Positions 1-6,393 are shown, counted from the stretch's first letter. The stretch: DNA of 7,989 bases from Frankiales bacterium (GCA_025464915.1 JAODNF010000013.1:1-7989), one strand, 5' to 3'. Numbers and translations are program-made. Notes: generated from the sequence alone by a model not told the origin.

Positions 1-1134
1 GCCTACGAGGTCGACCCGTTCGGTGTCGCGACCGCGGAGAAGGTCGCGCTCCTCACCGACTGGAGCCGGACGCTGCTGACGCACGACGACGTCGACCACG
101 TCGACGTCTCGCTGCAGCAGGCGCTCGAGTGCAAGTTCTACGCCGACACCGCCGGAACCATGACGACGCAGCAGCGCATCCGGCTGCAGCCGCAGGTCAC
201 CGGCACGCGTCTCGACCCCGGCGGCGGCTTCGAGACGATGCGCACCCTGGCCGCCCCCGCCGGTCGTGGCTGGGAGTACCTCACCACCGGCTACGACTGG
301 GCTACCGAGCTCGCGCAGCTCCCGACGAACCTCGTCGAGAAGGCGAAGGCGTCGTCGGTCGAGCCCGGGCGCTACGACCTCGTCATCGACCCGTCGAACC
401 TGTGGCTGACGATCCACGAGTCGGTCGGCCACGCCACCGAGCTGGACCGCGCTCTCGGCTACGAGGCGGCCTACGCCGGTACGTCCTTCGCGACCCTCGA
501 CCAGCTCGGCACCCTGCGCTACGGCACCGACCTGATGCACGTCACCGGTGACCGCTTCACCCCGCACGGGCTGTCCACCATCGGGTACGACGACGAGGGC
601 GTCGCCGCCCAGCAGTGGGACATCGTGAAGGACGGGACCCTGGTGGGCTACCAGCTCGACCGGAGGATGGCGCGGCAGAACGGGTTCGGCAGGTCGAACG
701 GCTGCGCCTTCGCCGACGGCCCGCACCGCGTCCCCGTGCAGCGCATGCCCAACGTGTCGCTGCAGCCGCTCGCCGACGGGCCCACGACCGAGCAGCTCAT
801 CGCGGGGGTGGAGCGCGGCATCTACGTCGTCGGGGACAAGAGCTGGTCGATCGACATGCAGCGCTACAACTTCCAGTTCTCCGCGCAGCGGTTCTACGAG
901 ATCAAGAGCGGTCGCCTCGTCGGCCAGCTCCGGGACGTCGCCTACCAGGGCGTGACCACCGAGTTCTGGGGATCGATGGAGGCCCTCGGCGGCCCCTCGA
1001 CCTACGTCCTCGGCGGTGCCTTCAACTGCGGCAAGGCCCAGCCGTCCCAGACCGCCGCCGTCTCGCACGGCTGTCCGACGGCGGTGTTCCGAGGGGTCAA
1101 CGTGCTCAACACGGTGCGGGAGGCGGGCCGATGA
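1..1134 (+). CDS. tldD: TldD family zinc metallopeptidase, N-terminus cut by window edge
   Basis: Seen: the frame is open from base 1 to the TGA at 1132-1134, giving 377 residues with no start inside the window that would keep the domain whole (the Met at 160 lies mid-domain). The metal site HESVGH is encoded at 415-432, in the TldD form HExxxH, followed by the family-typical ATELDRALGYEA. Near the C-terminus is NCGKAQ (Cys codon 1027-1029), which matches the Cys that acts as third zinc ligand in E. coli TldD. Known: TldD with TldE forms a cytosolic heterodimeric protease that degrades unfolded peptides and, in some bacteria, trims leader peptides of RiPPs such as microcin B17. Neighbour: the stop overlaps the start of tldE (ATGA), so the two are almost certainly co-translated. 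No RiPP precursor or modifying enzyme is visible nearby, so the substrate is unknown. Roughly 100 or more N-terminal residues are likely missing to the left. Confidence 0.93.
   Translation, partial: AYEVDPFGVATAEKVALLTDWSRTLLTHDDVDHVDVSLQQALECKFYADTAGTMTTQQRIRLQPQVTGTRLDPGGGFETMRTLAAPAGRGWEYLTTGYDWATELAQLPTNLVEKAKASSVEPGRYDLVIDPSNLWLTIHESVGHATELDRALGYEAAYAGTSFATLDQLGTLRYGTDLMHVTGDRFTPHGLSTIGYDDEGVAAQQWDIVKDGTLVGYQLDRRMARQNGFGRSNGCAFADGPHRVPVQRMPNVSLQPLADGPTTEQLIAGVERGIYVVGDKSWSIDMQRYNFQFSAQRFYEIKSGRLVGQLRDVAYQGVTTEFWGSMEALGGPSTYVLGGAFNCGKAQPSQTAAVSHGCPTAVFRGVNVLNTVREAGR
1118..1123 (+). promoter_or_regulatory. Ribosome binding site deciding the tldE start
   Basis: GGGAGG lies seven bases before the ATG at 1131, inside the last codons of tldD. 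The tldE frame is open far upstream (to about 615), so length alone would give a wrong start. This Shine-Dalgarno sequence, the ATGA overlap and the family's N-terminus all agree on 1131. Confidence 0.75.
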
Positions 1135-2477
1135 GCACGATCGTCGAGCAGGTCCTCGCGCTGTCCCAGGCGGACGGCTGCGTCGTCATCCTCACCGAGA
1201 GCGCCACCGTCAACCTGAGGTGGGCCAACAGCACCCTCACGACCAACGGCTCGCGCCGCGAGCGCGACCTGACGGTCATCAGCGTCGTCGGCGAGTCGGT
1301 CGGCGTGCGCAGCGCGTCCCTGCTCGACGACCTCGAGGGACTGGTCCGGGCGTCCGAGGCCGCGGCGCGCGAAGCCGGCCCCGCCCCGGACTACGTGCCC
1401 CTCGTGGAGGGCCCGGCGGACGCCTCGTTCGGTGACCCTGCCGAGACCACGACGACGGCCGTGTTCGCCTCGCTGGCGAAGGATCTGGGGTCCTCGTTCG
1501 CCGAGGCCGGGTCGTTGGGGCTGCGGCACTACGGGTACGCCTCCCACGAGGTGTCGACCACCTGGCTCGGCTCCTCCACCGGGCTGCGCAAGCGGCACGT
1601 GGCCCCGCGCGGGTACGTCGAGCTGACCGCCAAGAACGACCGCCCCGGCGGTTCCTCCTGGGTGGGTCAGCACACGACGGACTGGTCCGACATCGCCGTA
1701 CCCGCCCTCGACGCGGAGCTGCAGCGCCGGTTGTCCTGGAGCTCGCGCTGGGTCGACGTCGAGCCCGGTCGCTACGAGACCGTCCTCCCGCCGTCGGCGC
1801 TCGCCGACCTGCTCACCTACACCTACTGGACCGCGACCGGTCGGGACGCCGCGGAGGGCCGGACGGTCTTCTCCAAGCCGGGGGGCCAGACCCGGGTCGG
1901 CGAGGTCCTCGCCCCCGCCGGCTTCTCGATGTCGAGCGACCCGGGCGCGTTCCCCGTCGCGCCGTTCGTCGTCGCGCACGGCTCGTCCAGCACCTCGTCG
2001 GTGTTCGACAACGGCCTGCCGACGCGGGCGACCGACTGGATCCGCGACGGCCGGCTGGACCACCTCACGCAGACCCGGTCCTCCGCGGCCAGGTCCGGCT
2101 CCGACGTCACGCCGTTCATCGACAACCTCGTCGTCGCGGGCGCCGGCGCGGCCTCGGTCGACGACATGGTCGCGTCGACCGAGCGCGGCCTGCTGCTGAC
2201 CTGCCTCTGGTACATCCGCCCGGTCGACCCGCAGACCCTGCTGCTCACCGGCCTGACCCGCGACGGCGTCTACCTCGTCGAGGGCGGCGAGGTCACCGGC
2301 GCCGTGACGAACTTCCGGTGGAACGAGTCGCCCGTCGACCTCCTCGGCCGCACGACCGAGGTCGGTGCCAGTGTCCCGACGCTGCCGCGCGAGTGGAGCG
2401 ACTACTTCACCTGGACCCGCATGCCGGCGATCCGGGTGCCGGACTTCAACATGAGCTCGGTCAGCCAGGCGAGCTGA
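1131..2477 (+). CDS. tldE: TldE/PmbA family protein, partner of TldD without the metal site
   Basis: A 448-residue protein, close to the usual length of TldE/PmbA (about 440-450). Start 1131 is chosen over the longer open frame because it overlaps the tldD stop as ATGA and has GGGAGG seven bases upstream. Residues from about 20 to 100 correspond to the N-terminal TldD/PmbA domain (for example NLRWANSTLTTNGSRRERDL). The C-terminal part carries the family-like stretch around FIDNLVVAGAGAASVDDMV and ends with TGLTRDGVYLVEGGEVTGAV. At the place where TldD has HExxxH this protein reads through an uncharged segment (PPSALADLLTYTYW), so it should not bind catalytic zinc. Known: TldE is the non-catalytic half of the TldD/TldE heterodimer and shapes the substrate chamber. 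Its 3' end overlaps the convergent membrane-protein gene by 17 bases. Confidence 0.9.
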   Translation: MSTIVEQVLALSQADGCVVILTESATVNLRWANSTLTTNGSRRERDLTVISVVGESVGVRSASLLDDLEGLVRASEAAAREAGPAPDYVPLVEGPADASFGDPAETTTTAVFASLAKDLGSSFAEAGSLGLRHYGYASHEVSTTWLGSSTGLRKRHVAPRGYVELTAKNDRPGGSSWVGQHTTDWSDIAVPALDAELQRRLSWSSRWVDVEPGRYETVLPPSALADLLTYTYWTATGRDAAEGRTVFSKPGGQTRVGEVLAPAGFSMSSDPGAFPVAPFVVAHGSSSTSSVFDNGLPTRATDWIRDGRLDHLTQTRSSAARSGSDVTPFIDNLVVAGAGAASVDDMVASTERGLLLTCLWYIRPVDPQTLLLTGLTRDGVYLVEGGEVTGAVTNFRWNESPVDLLGRTTEVGASVPTLPREWSDYFTWTRMPAIRVPDFNMSSVSQAS

Positions 2478-2886
2478 GCAGGGCGTCCCGCCGGTCCCAG
2501 GCCCAGCGCAGGAACCACACCGAGAAGCCCAGCGTCAGCAGGTTGATGCCGAGCTCGATGACGCCGCCGGCGCCGGTGGCGTAGATGCCGTGCTCGAGGT
2601 CGTACAGCACGTCCATGCAGAACAGGTAGACGCCCGCTCCCCCGCCCGTGAGCAGCCAGAACAGGGCGGAGGGACTGCCCCTCCTGATGCCCCGCACCGC
2701 GAGCAGCACGCACCCGCCCAGCCACCCGTCGGCGAGGGGGAAGGCGTTCTCGAAGTCGTAGTACGCGTGGGTCGTGTCGCTCTGCACGACGTCCCGCGCG
2801 GTGTACCAGAGCGCCCAGTAGGCGACGAGCACCGCGAGGGCGATGCCGCCCGCCACGGTGAGCCGCCGGACCTCATTCGTCGTCAT
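2461..2886 (-). CDS. Small conserved-looking membrane protein of unknown function
   Basis: A 141-residue protein that I do not recognise as a named family. Four hydrophobic segments are visible at about residues 11-29, 53-66, 74-93 and 107-127, so it is probably an integral inner-membrane protein. The loop after helix 1 holds a cluster of aromatic and acidic residues (AYYDFENAF, about 41-49). Helix 3 ends in MDVLYDLEHG (about 91-100), whose charged residues near the membrane face look like functional positions. The tail is basic (RWAWDRRDAL). The frame stays open upstream to 2982, but the extra 32 residues are charged and low in family character and would cover the cold-shock leader. I chose the ATG at 2884-2886, which places helix 1 right after a short cytosolic N-terminus. 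No Shine-Dalgarno sequence is seen before it. It is divergent from the cold-shock gene and overlaps tldE in antisense at its 3' end. Confidence 0.75.
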   Translation of the reverse strand: MTTNEVRRLTVAGGIALAVLVAYWALWYTARDVVQSDTTHAYYDFENAFPLADGWLGGCVLLAVRGIRRGSPSALFWLLTGGGAGVYLFCMDVLYDLEHGIYATGAGGVIELGINLLTLGFSVWFLRWAWDRRDALLSSPG

Positions 2887-2902
2887 TCGGGCATCGTGCC
2901 AG

Positions 2903-2908
2903 TAGGGT
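2903..2908 (+). promoter_or_regulatory. Possible -10 element for the cold-shock gene
   Basis: TAGGGT fits the actinobacterial TANNNT pattern. The hexamer 17 bases upstream (2880-2885, TCGTCA) is a poor -35. If used, transcription would begin near 2915 and give a leader of about 110 bases before the cold-shock ATG. This rests on one weak motif. Confidence 0.2.
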
Positions 2909-2973
2909 GGTCGCAGTTGTGGTCTCTCTCTCGCCCGTTCTCGGACTCGCGCAGTCAGTCGCTCCAGCTGGCA

Positions 2974-2992
2974 GGACCGCACTCCGTGGTCC
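2974..2992 (+). other. Small hairpin in the cold-shock gene leader
   Basis: GGAC (2974-2977) and CAC (2980-2982) can pair with GTG (2986-2988) and GTCC (2989-2992), with a two-base bulge and a three-base loop. The 8-bp palindrome CCAGCTGG lies just before it (2964-2971). Structured leaders are common in front of cspA-type genes; whether this one acts on translation is unknown. Confidence 0.3.
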
Positions 2993-3010
2993 CGCGATCA
3001 CCGTTTTGAG

Positions 3011-3015
3011 AAGGA
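3011..3015 (+). promoter_or_regulatory. Ribosome binding site deciding the cold-shock gene start
   Basis: AAGGA, within the A-rich run GAGAAGGAAAAAG, lies eight bases before the ATG at 3024. The frame is open from 2907, and this site together with the fixed length of the Csp family selects 3024. The local AT-richness stands out in otherwise high-GC DNA and suggests an accessible, strong initiation site. Confidence 0.8.
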
Positions 3016-3023
3016 AAAAGATC

Positions 3024-3227
3024 ATGGCAGAAGGCACAGTGAAGTGGTTCAACGCGGAGAAGGGCTTCGGGTTCATCGCCCAGGACGGCGGCGGTCCCGA
3101 CGTCTTCTGCCACTTCAGCGCGATCCAGGGTGACGGCTACAAGAGCCTCGAGGAGAACCAGCGCGTCTCCTTCGAGGTGACGCAGGGCCAGAAGGGCCCG
3201 CAGGCTGAGCAGGTCACCCCGCTCTAG
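3024..3227 (+). CDS. cspA: CspA family cold-shock protein
   Basis: A 67-residue single cold-shock domain, the exact size class of actinobacterial CspA proteins. It opens with GTVKWFNAEKGFGFI, holding the RNP1 motif KGFGFI at residues 13-18, followed by the RNP2 motif VFCHF at 27-31. The aromatic residues W8, F15, F17, F28, H30 and F31 form the expected nucleic-acid-binding face. Known: such proteins bind single-stranded RNA and DNA, melt RNA secondary structure and support translation in the cold or during growth. Expression looks strong: a good Shine-Dalgarno sequence in front and a strong terminator hairpin 17 bases after the stop. It is likely monocistronic. The copy number of csp genes in this genome, and hence whether this one is cold-induced or constitutive, cannot be told from the window. 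Confidence 0.96.
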   Translation: MAEGTVKWFNAEKGFGFIAQDGGGPDVFCHFSAIQGDGYKSLEENQRVSFEVTQGQKGPQAEQVTPL

Positions 3228-3244
3228 CTCGTACCTCACGCGTT

Positions 3245-3270
3245 GGCCCCCTGCTCCGGCAGGGGGCCTT
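3245..3270 (+). terminator. Hairpin terminator after the cold-shock gene
   Basis: A perfect 10-bp stem, GGCCCCCTGC (3245-3254) with GCAGGGGGCC (3259-3268), closes a TCCG loop. C(UCCG)G belongs to the very stable UNCG tetraloop class. A short T-containing tail follows (TTCGTGCTTTCC). The tail is not a pure T run, so termination may be incomplete. Confidence 0.78.
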
Positions 3271-3287
3271 CGTGCTTTCCTGGGGCA

Positions 3288-3674
3288 GTGACCGACCTCA
3301 ACGTGCTGGGCAGCGCGCTCCAGCCCTGCGGCACCGACCCGATGACCGGCTTCCTTCGCGACGGGACCTGCTCCACCGGTCCCGAGGACCTCGGCAGCCA
3401 CACCGTCTGCGCCGTCGTGACCGAGGAGTTCCTGCGCCACCAGACCGCGGTCGGCAACGACCTCGTCACGCCCCGCCCCGAGTACCGCTTCCCCGGACTC
3501 GTCCCCGGCGACCGGTGGTGCGTCGTCGCGGTCCGGTGGCTCCAGGCGTGCGACGACGGCGCGGCTGCCCCGGTCGTGCTGGCCTCGACCCACGCCCGGG
3601 CCCTCGACGTCATCCCCCTCGAGGCCCTCCAACGGCATGCCGTCGACGTCCCCGACACCATCGACGGCCTCTAG
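3288..3674 (+). CDS. DUF2237 family protein
   Basis: A 128-residue protein matching, from memory, the DUF2237 (COG3651) pattern along nearly its whole length: NVLGSALQPC near the start, then GFLRDGTCSTGPEDLGSHTV, then CAVVTEEFL, GNDL.TP.PEY.FPGL.PGDRWC, and HARALDVIPLEAL toward the end. C14, C28, H38, C41, C78 and H102 are candidate metal or redox residues. The biochemical function of the family is not known to me, and I infer none. The start is the GTG at 3288, because the next Met (residue 19, MTGF) would remove the conserved N-terminus. There is no properly spaced Shine-Dalgarno sequence (GGGG is only two bases away), so translation may be leaderless or depend on read-through of the upstream terminator. 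It is convergent with the chelatase gene and followed directly by an inverted repeat. Confidence 0.87.
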   Translation: MTDLNVLGSALQPCGTDPMTGFLRDGTCSTGPEDLGSHTVCAVVTEEFLRHQTAVGNDLVTPRPEYRFPGLVPGDRWCVVAVRWLQACDDGAAAPVVLASTHARALDVIPLEALQRHAVDVPDTIDGL

Positions 3675-3675
3675 C

Positions 3676-3745
3676 GCTCCGGTTGTTCACGGCGTCGGTC
3701 CCGCTGCACGCTCGGAAAGGCCTCCTCTGCGTGAACATCCGGAGC
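3676..3745. repeat. 16-bp inverted repeat with 38-base spacer after DUF2237
   Basis: GCTCCGGTTGTTCACG (3676-3691) is the reverse complement of CGTGAACATCCGGAGC (3730-3745) except for one T-T mismatch (3683 against 3738). The left arm begins one base after the DUF2237 stop. As RNA this would be a 7+8-bp stem with a large loop. There is no T tract, so a classical terminator is not indicated. A protein-binding site or 3'-end structure is possible. Confidence 0.7.
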
Positions 3746-3773
3746 CGGGTCGGATCCGGGACGCTGCCCGCGA

Positions 3774-3802
3774 GCCACGCGTCCCCTCGCGCGGGGCGTG
3801 GC
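3774..3802. repeat. Bulged GC-rich hairpin in the convergent gap
   Basis: GCCACG (3774-3779) pairs with CGTGGC (3797-3802) and CCCC (3783-3786) with GGGG (3793-3796), with a three-base bulge and the loop TCGCGC. It lies between two convergent genes and could serve as a terminator on either strand, although no T run follows on either side. Confidence 0.4.
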
Positions 3803-3814
3803 ACCTCCCGGCGA

Positions 3815-3872
3815 CGATCTTCCCCGGCTTGGGTCTGACACGCCGACGCGCGTCCCTTCGTGCGGAAGATCG
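3815..3872. repeat. 9-bp inverted repeat with 40-base spacer before the chelatase stop
   Basis: CGATCTTCC (3815-3823) and GGAAGATCG (3864-3872) are exact reverse complements. The spacer contains the 10-bp palindrome GACGCGCGTC (3845-3854). The right arm ends nine bases before the chelatase stop codon on the minus strand. It mirrors the other inverted repeat in this gap in spacer size, at the opposite end. Confidence 0.5.
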
Positions 3873-3881
3873 CCGAGCGCC

Positions 3882-4673
3882 CTAGGCGTCATCGGGGTGG
3901 GTGTGCGGGAGCTGCGGGGCGCCCACGGCGGACTCGCGGCCGGGGAGGGCGATCCGGTAGAGGCAGGCGTCGCAGTTCATCCGGACGTCGTCGCCGAGCG
4001 CCTCGCGGTAGCGCTCCACGACCAGGTCGACCAGCGGGGGGGCGGCGCCGAGCGGAGCGGTGACGAGCCGGTCCCCCGCGGCCTTCGTCGCCTTGGTCGG
4101 CAGGTAGCCGGGGCCCAAGAACAGCAGGGAGACGACGGCGTCGGGCGAGCGCGTCAGCGCCTGTTCGACGGACGGCCCGGTCGCGGACACGAACGCGTAG
4201 TCGACCGTCGGGTGCGCGCGTCCCTCCCAGAGCAGCCTGGCGGTCGCGGCAACGGTGGCGTTGGCGTCGGGGTCGAGGGAGCCGCCGGCGACCAGGACGA
4301 CAGGGCGGTCGGTGGCACCGGCCTCGACGAGGCGCTGCTCGAGGACGCCGACGACGGACGGGTGCGCGCCGAAGGGCCGGCCGTAGTGCAGCCTCATCCC
4401 CGGGTGGTCGAGACGGGCCTGCTGGACCGACGCAGCGACGTCGGTCTTGCTGTGACCGGCGGCGTTGAGCAGCAGGGGGAGGACCACCACGTCGTCGTGC
4501 CCCGCAGCCGCGAGGCCCTCGAGGGCGAGCGCGATCGAGGGACTCGCGTTGTCGATGTACGCCGGCAGCGCGAGCACCCCGAGCCGCTCACCGGCGGCGT
4601 CCAGCAGCGTCCGGACGACCTGCTGGGCGGCCTCGTCCCTGGAGCCGTGCGCGACACCGAGCAGGACCGTCAT
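3882..4673 (-). CDS. cbiX: CbiX/SirB-type sirohydrochlorin chelatase, two-domain form
   Basis: A 263-residue protein with two CbiX-like halves. The first half has GVAHGSRDEAA near the start (H9) and LLLNAAGHSKTDV (H74), the two histidines used by class II chelatases to insert metal into sirohydrochlorin. The second half keeps the fold markers (VLVAGGSLDPDAN at about 127-138, FLGPGYLPTKA at about 185-195) but has lost both histidines, so it is probably structural. The tail holds CDAC (C234, C237) and HTHPDD, a possible metal or Fe-S site. Known: family members make siroheme (iron) or cobalt precorrins for B12. Next to cysN and an ABC importer, siroheme for sulfite reductase is the likelier product (inference). 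ATG 4671-4673 starts directly at the first strand; the frame is open further upstream but runs into the permease in antisense register. It lies 65 bases after the permease and is probably in the same operon. No strong Shine-Dalgarno sequence is seen. Confidence 0.88.
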   Translation of the reverse strand: MTVLLGVAHGSRDEAAQQVVRTLLDAAGERLGVLALPAYIDNASPSIALALEGLAAAGHDDVVVLPLLLNAAGHSKTDVAASVQQARLDHPGMRLHYGRPFGAHPSVVGVLEQRLVEAGATDRPVVLVAGGSLDPDANATVAATARLLWEGRAHPTVDYAFVSATGPSVEQALTRSPDAVVSLLFLGPGYLPTKATKAAGDRLVTAPLGAAPPLVDLVVERYREALGDDVRMNCDACLYRIALPGRESAVGAPQLPHTHPDDA

Positions 4674-4738
4674 GGGCGCGAGCCTAGGAGCCGGCTGCCC
4701 GGGCCCCACCCTCGGTCGCGGCGGCGGAACAAGGAGGC

Positions 4739-5596
4739 TCAGTGCGTGAGCAGGCCACGGCGGCGCAGGACGGTGCGCTCGAGCGGGGCGAAGAACAGCA
4801 GGTCGACGGCGATGCCGACGACCAGGATCGCGAAGATGCCGACGATGACGCCCTCGAAGCTCGACAGGTTCCGGGCGTCTTCGATGAGTTGGCCGAGCCC
4901 GAGCGAGCCGCTGCTGGCGATGAGCTCGGCCGCCATCAGGGAGCGCCACGAGAAGGCCCAGCCCTGCTTGAGCCCGCTGAGGTAGCCGGGAAGCGCGGCG
5001 GGCAACAGGACGTGCCGGGCGAGCGTGAGCCCCCGGGCGCCGAGCACGTGCCCGACCCGCAGGTAGAGCGGCGGGACCTGGTCGATGCCGCTGATCGTGC
5101 CGTTGACGATCGAGGGGATGGCGCCCATGAGGACGACGAAGAACAGCGTCTTGGCGGAGAGACCGAACCACAGGATGCTTGCCGGGACCCAGACCACTGA
5201 CGGGAGCGACTGCAGACCCGTGATGAGAGGACGAAGGGCCCTGCGCAGGATCAGCACGCGGGCGAGCAGCACGCCCAGCGGAGTGCCGACGGCTGCGGAG
5301 ATCAGGAACCCGAAGACACCGTGGACGAGGCTGTTGCGGACGGCCTCCTGGATCCGGCCCTTGTTCCACTGGTCCTGGAGCTCGTTGCCCACCGCTGCGG
5401 GGCTCGGCAGGTTGTTCGGGTGCTGCGTCGAGACGACGAGCTGCCAGATGGCGTAGAGCACCAGGAGCGCGACAACGGGCGGTAGGCCGCTCGACAGGGC
5501 TCGCTGCCACCAGGGTGTGCGTGCCTCCTGAGGACCGAGCTCGAGCGCGTCGAGGCCGGCCTCGAGGTCGCGGTTGGTGTCGACCACCTCAGTCAT
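4739..5596 (-). CDS. ABC transporter permease, SsuC/TauC type
   Basis: A 285-residue membrane protein with six or so hydrophobic helices (about 38-56, 92-114, 122-145, 150-170, 212-228, 248-270). The cytoplasmic EAA-type coupling loop is visible at about 185-206 (LGARGLTLARHVLLPAALP). It matches the BPD_transp_1 permeases of the nitrate/sulfonate/taurine group in length and in segments such as LQSLPSVVWVPASILWFGLS. The roughly 35-residue acidic N-terminal arm before helix 1 is typical of actinobacterial members. Known: two copies form the channel driven by the partner ATPase. The ATG at 5594-5596 overlaps the ATPase stop as ATGA, which fixes the start and implies translational coupling. Cargo cannot be read from the permease; see the binding protein. 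Confidence 0.92.
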   Translation of the reverse strand: MTEVVDTNRDLEAGLDALELGPQEARTPWWQRALSSGLPPVVALLVLYAIWQLVVSTQHPNNLPSPAAVGNELQDQWNKGRIQEAVRNSLVHGVFGFLISAAVGTPLGVLLARVLILRRALRPLITGLQSLPSVVWVPASILWFGLSAKTLFFVVLMGAIPSIVNGTISGIDQVPPLYLRVGHVLGARGLTLARHVLLPAALPGYLSGLKQGWAFSWRSLMAAELIASSGSLGLGQLIEDARNLSSFEGVIVGIFAILVVGIAVDLLFFAPLERTVLRRRGLLTH

Positions 5597-6393
5597 GAGC
5601 TCGCCCGTGCGTGCCGACGGATCTCGGCCCGCAGGTGCTCGGTGATCTCCACGGACAGCGCAGCCACCTCGGGCGACTCGATGCGCCGGGGCTGGGCGAT
5701 GTCCACCGTGAACTCGTTGGCGACCCGACCCGGGCGGGACGACAGCAGGATCACCCGGTCGCCGAGCCGGACGGCCTCGCGGACGTTGTGCGTGACGAAC
5801 AGGACGGTCGCGCCCACCTCCTCGCGGATGCGGGTCAGCTCGTCGTGCAGGACGTCACGCGTGATCGCGTCGAGCGCGGCGAACGGCTCGTCCATGAGCA
5901 GCACCTTGGAGTCCTGCGCGAGGGCGCGGGCCATGGCGACGCGCTGGCGCATGCCACCCGAGAGCTCGTGCGGGCGCTTCTGGCCCGCGCCCTCGAGCCG
6001 GACCAGCGACAGCAGGCGCTTGCCCTCCTCGCGGCGCTCGGCCTTGCCGACGCCCCGCAGCTTCAGCGCGAGCTCGACGTTCTCGCTCGCGGTGAGCCAG
6101 GGGTAGAGCGCAGGCTCCTGGAACATCAGGGACGGCCGGTGGCCGGGCACCTGGACGGAGCCCGCCGTCGGCGGCTCGAGCCCCGCCACCAGGTTGAGCA
6201 GCGTCGACTTGCCGCAGCCGCTCGCGCCGAGGATGCACAGGAACTCCCCCGGCGCCACCGTGAGGCTGACGTCGTCGAGGATGAGTGGTCCGCGACCGAA
6301 CCGCTTGGTGATGCCGTCGACGACGACAGCCGCATCAGTCATCCCAGGAGTATCGGGGATGCGGTGACGCCGCAGGGAGTCCAGAACGGTCAT
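5593..6393 (-). CDS. ABC transporter ATP-binding protein, SsuB/TauB type
   Basis: A 266-residue nucleotide-binding subunit with every key motif: Walker A GASGCGKST (56-64), Q-loop FQEP (Q92), signature LSGGMRQ (144-150), Walker B VLLMDEP (164-170), D-loop ALD (173-175) and the switch His in FVTHN (H202). The stretch PALYPWLTASENV after the Q-loop is characteristic of the SsuB/TauB/NrtD group. There is no C-terminal regulatory domain. Start: the ATG at 6391-6393 overlaps the binding-protein stop (ATGA) and has GGAG a few bases upstream. An internal ATG (6340-6342, MTDAAVVV) would also give a full domain, but the coupling favours the longer form. It sits on the inner membrane face and hydrolyses ATP to drive import through the permease encoded next. 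Confidence 0.94.
   Translation of the reverse strand: MTVLDSLRRHRIPDTPGMTDAAVVVDGITKRFGRGPLILDDVSLTVAPGEFLCILGASGCGKSTLLNLVAGLEPPTAGSVQVPGHRPSLMFQEPALYPWLTASENVELALKLRGVGKAERREEGKRLLSLVRLEGAGQKRPHELSGGMRQRVAMARALAQDSKVLLMDEPFAALDAITRDVLHDELTRIREEVGATVLFVTHNVREAVRLGDRVILLSSRPGRVANEFTVDIAQPRRIESPEVAALSVEITEHLRAEIRRHARASS

Noticed and set aside
1002..2063. Long minus-strand open frame of 353 codons across tldD/tldE
   Set aside because: Arg/Gly/Val-rich translation typical of high-GC antisense frames; the plus strand encodes recognisable TldD/TldE throughout.
2883..2894. Three-codon open frame ATG CCC GAA TGA on the minus strand whose stop overlaps the membrane-protein start
   Set aside because: Very short, with no ribosome site; such overlaps occur by chance and nothing supports translation.
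4674..4738. Adjacent palindromes AGCCGGCT (4689-4696) and GCCCGGGC (4697-4704) between permease and chelatase
   Set aside because: Short GC palindromes are frequent at this base composition; they do not form one extended stem and there is no T tract.
3798..4985. 395-codon plus-strand open frame over the chelatase and permease
   Set aside because: No recognisable domain and a composition typical of antisense shadow; the opposite strand encodes clear CbiX and ABC permease proteins.
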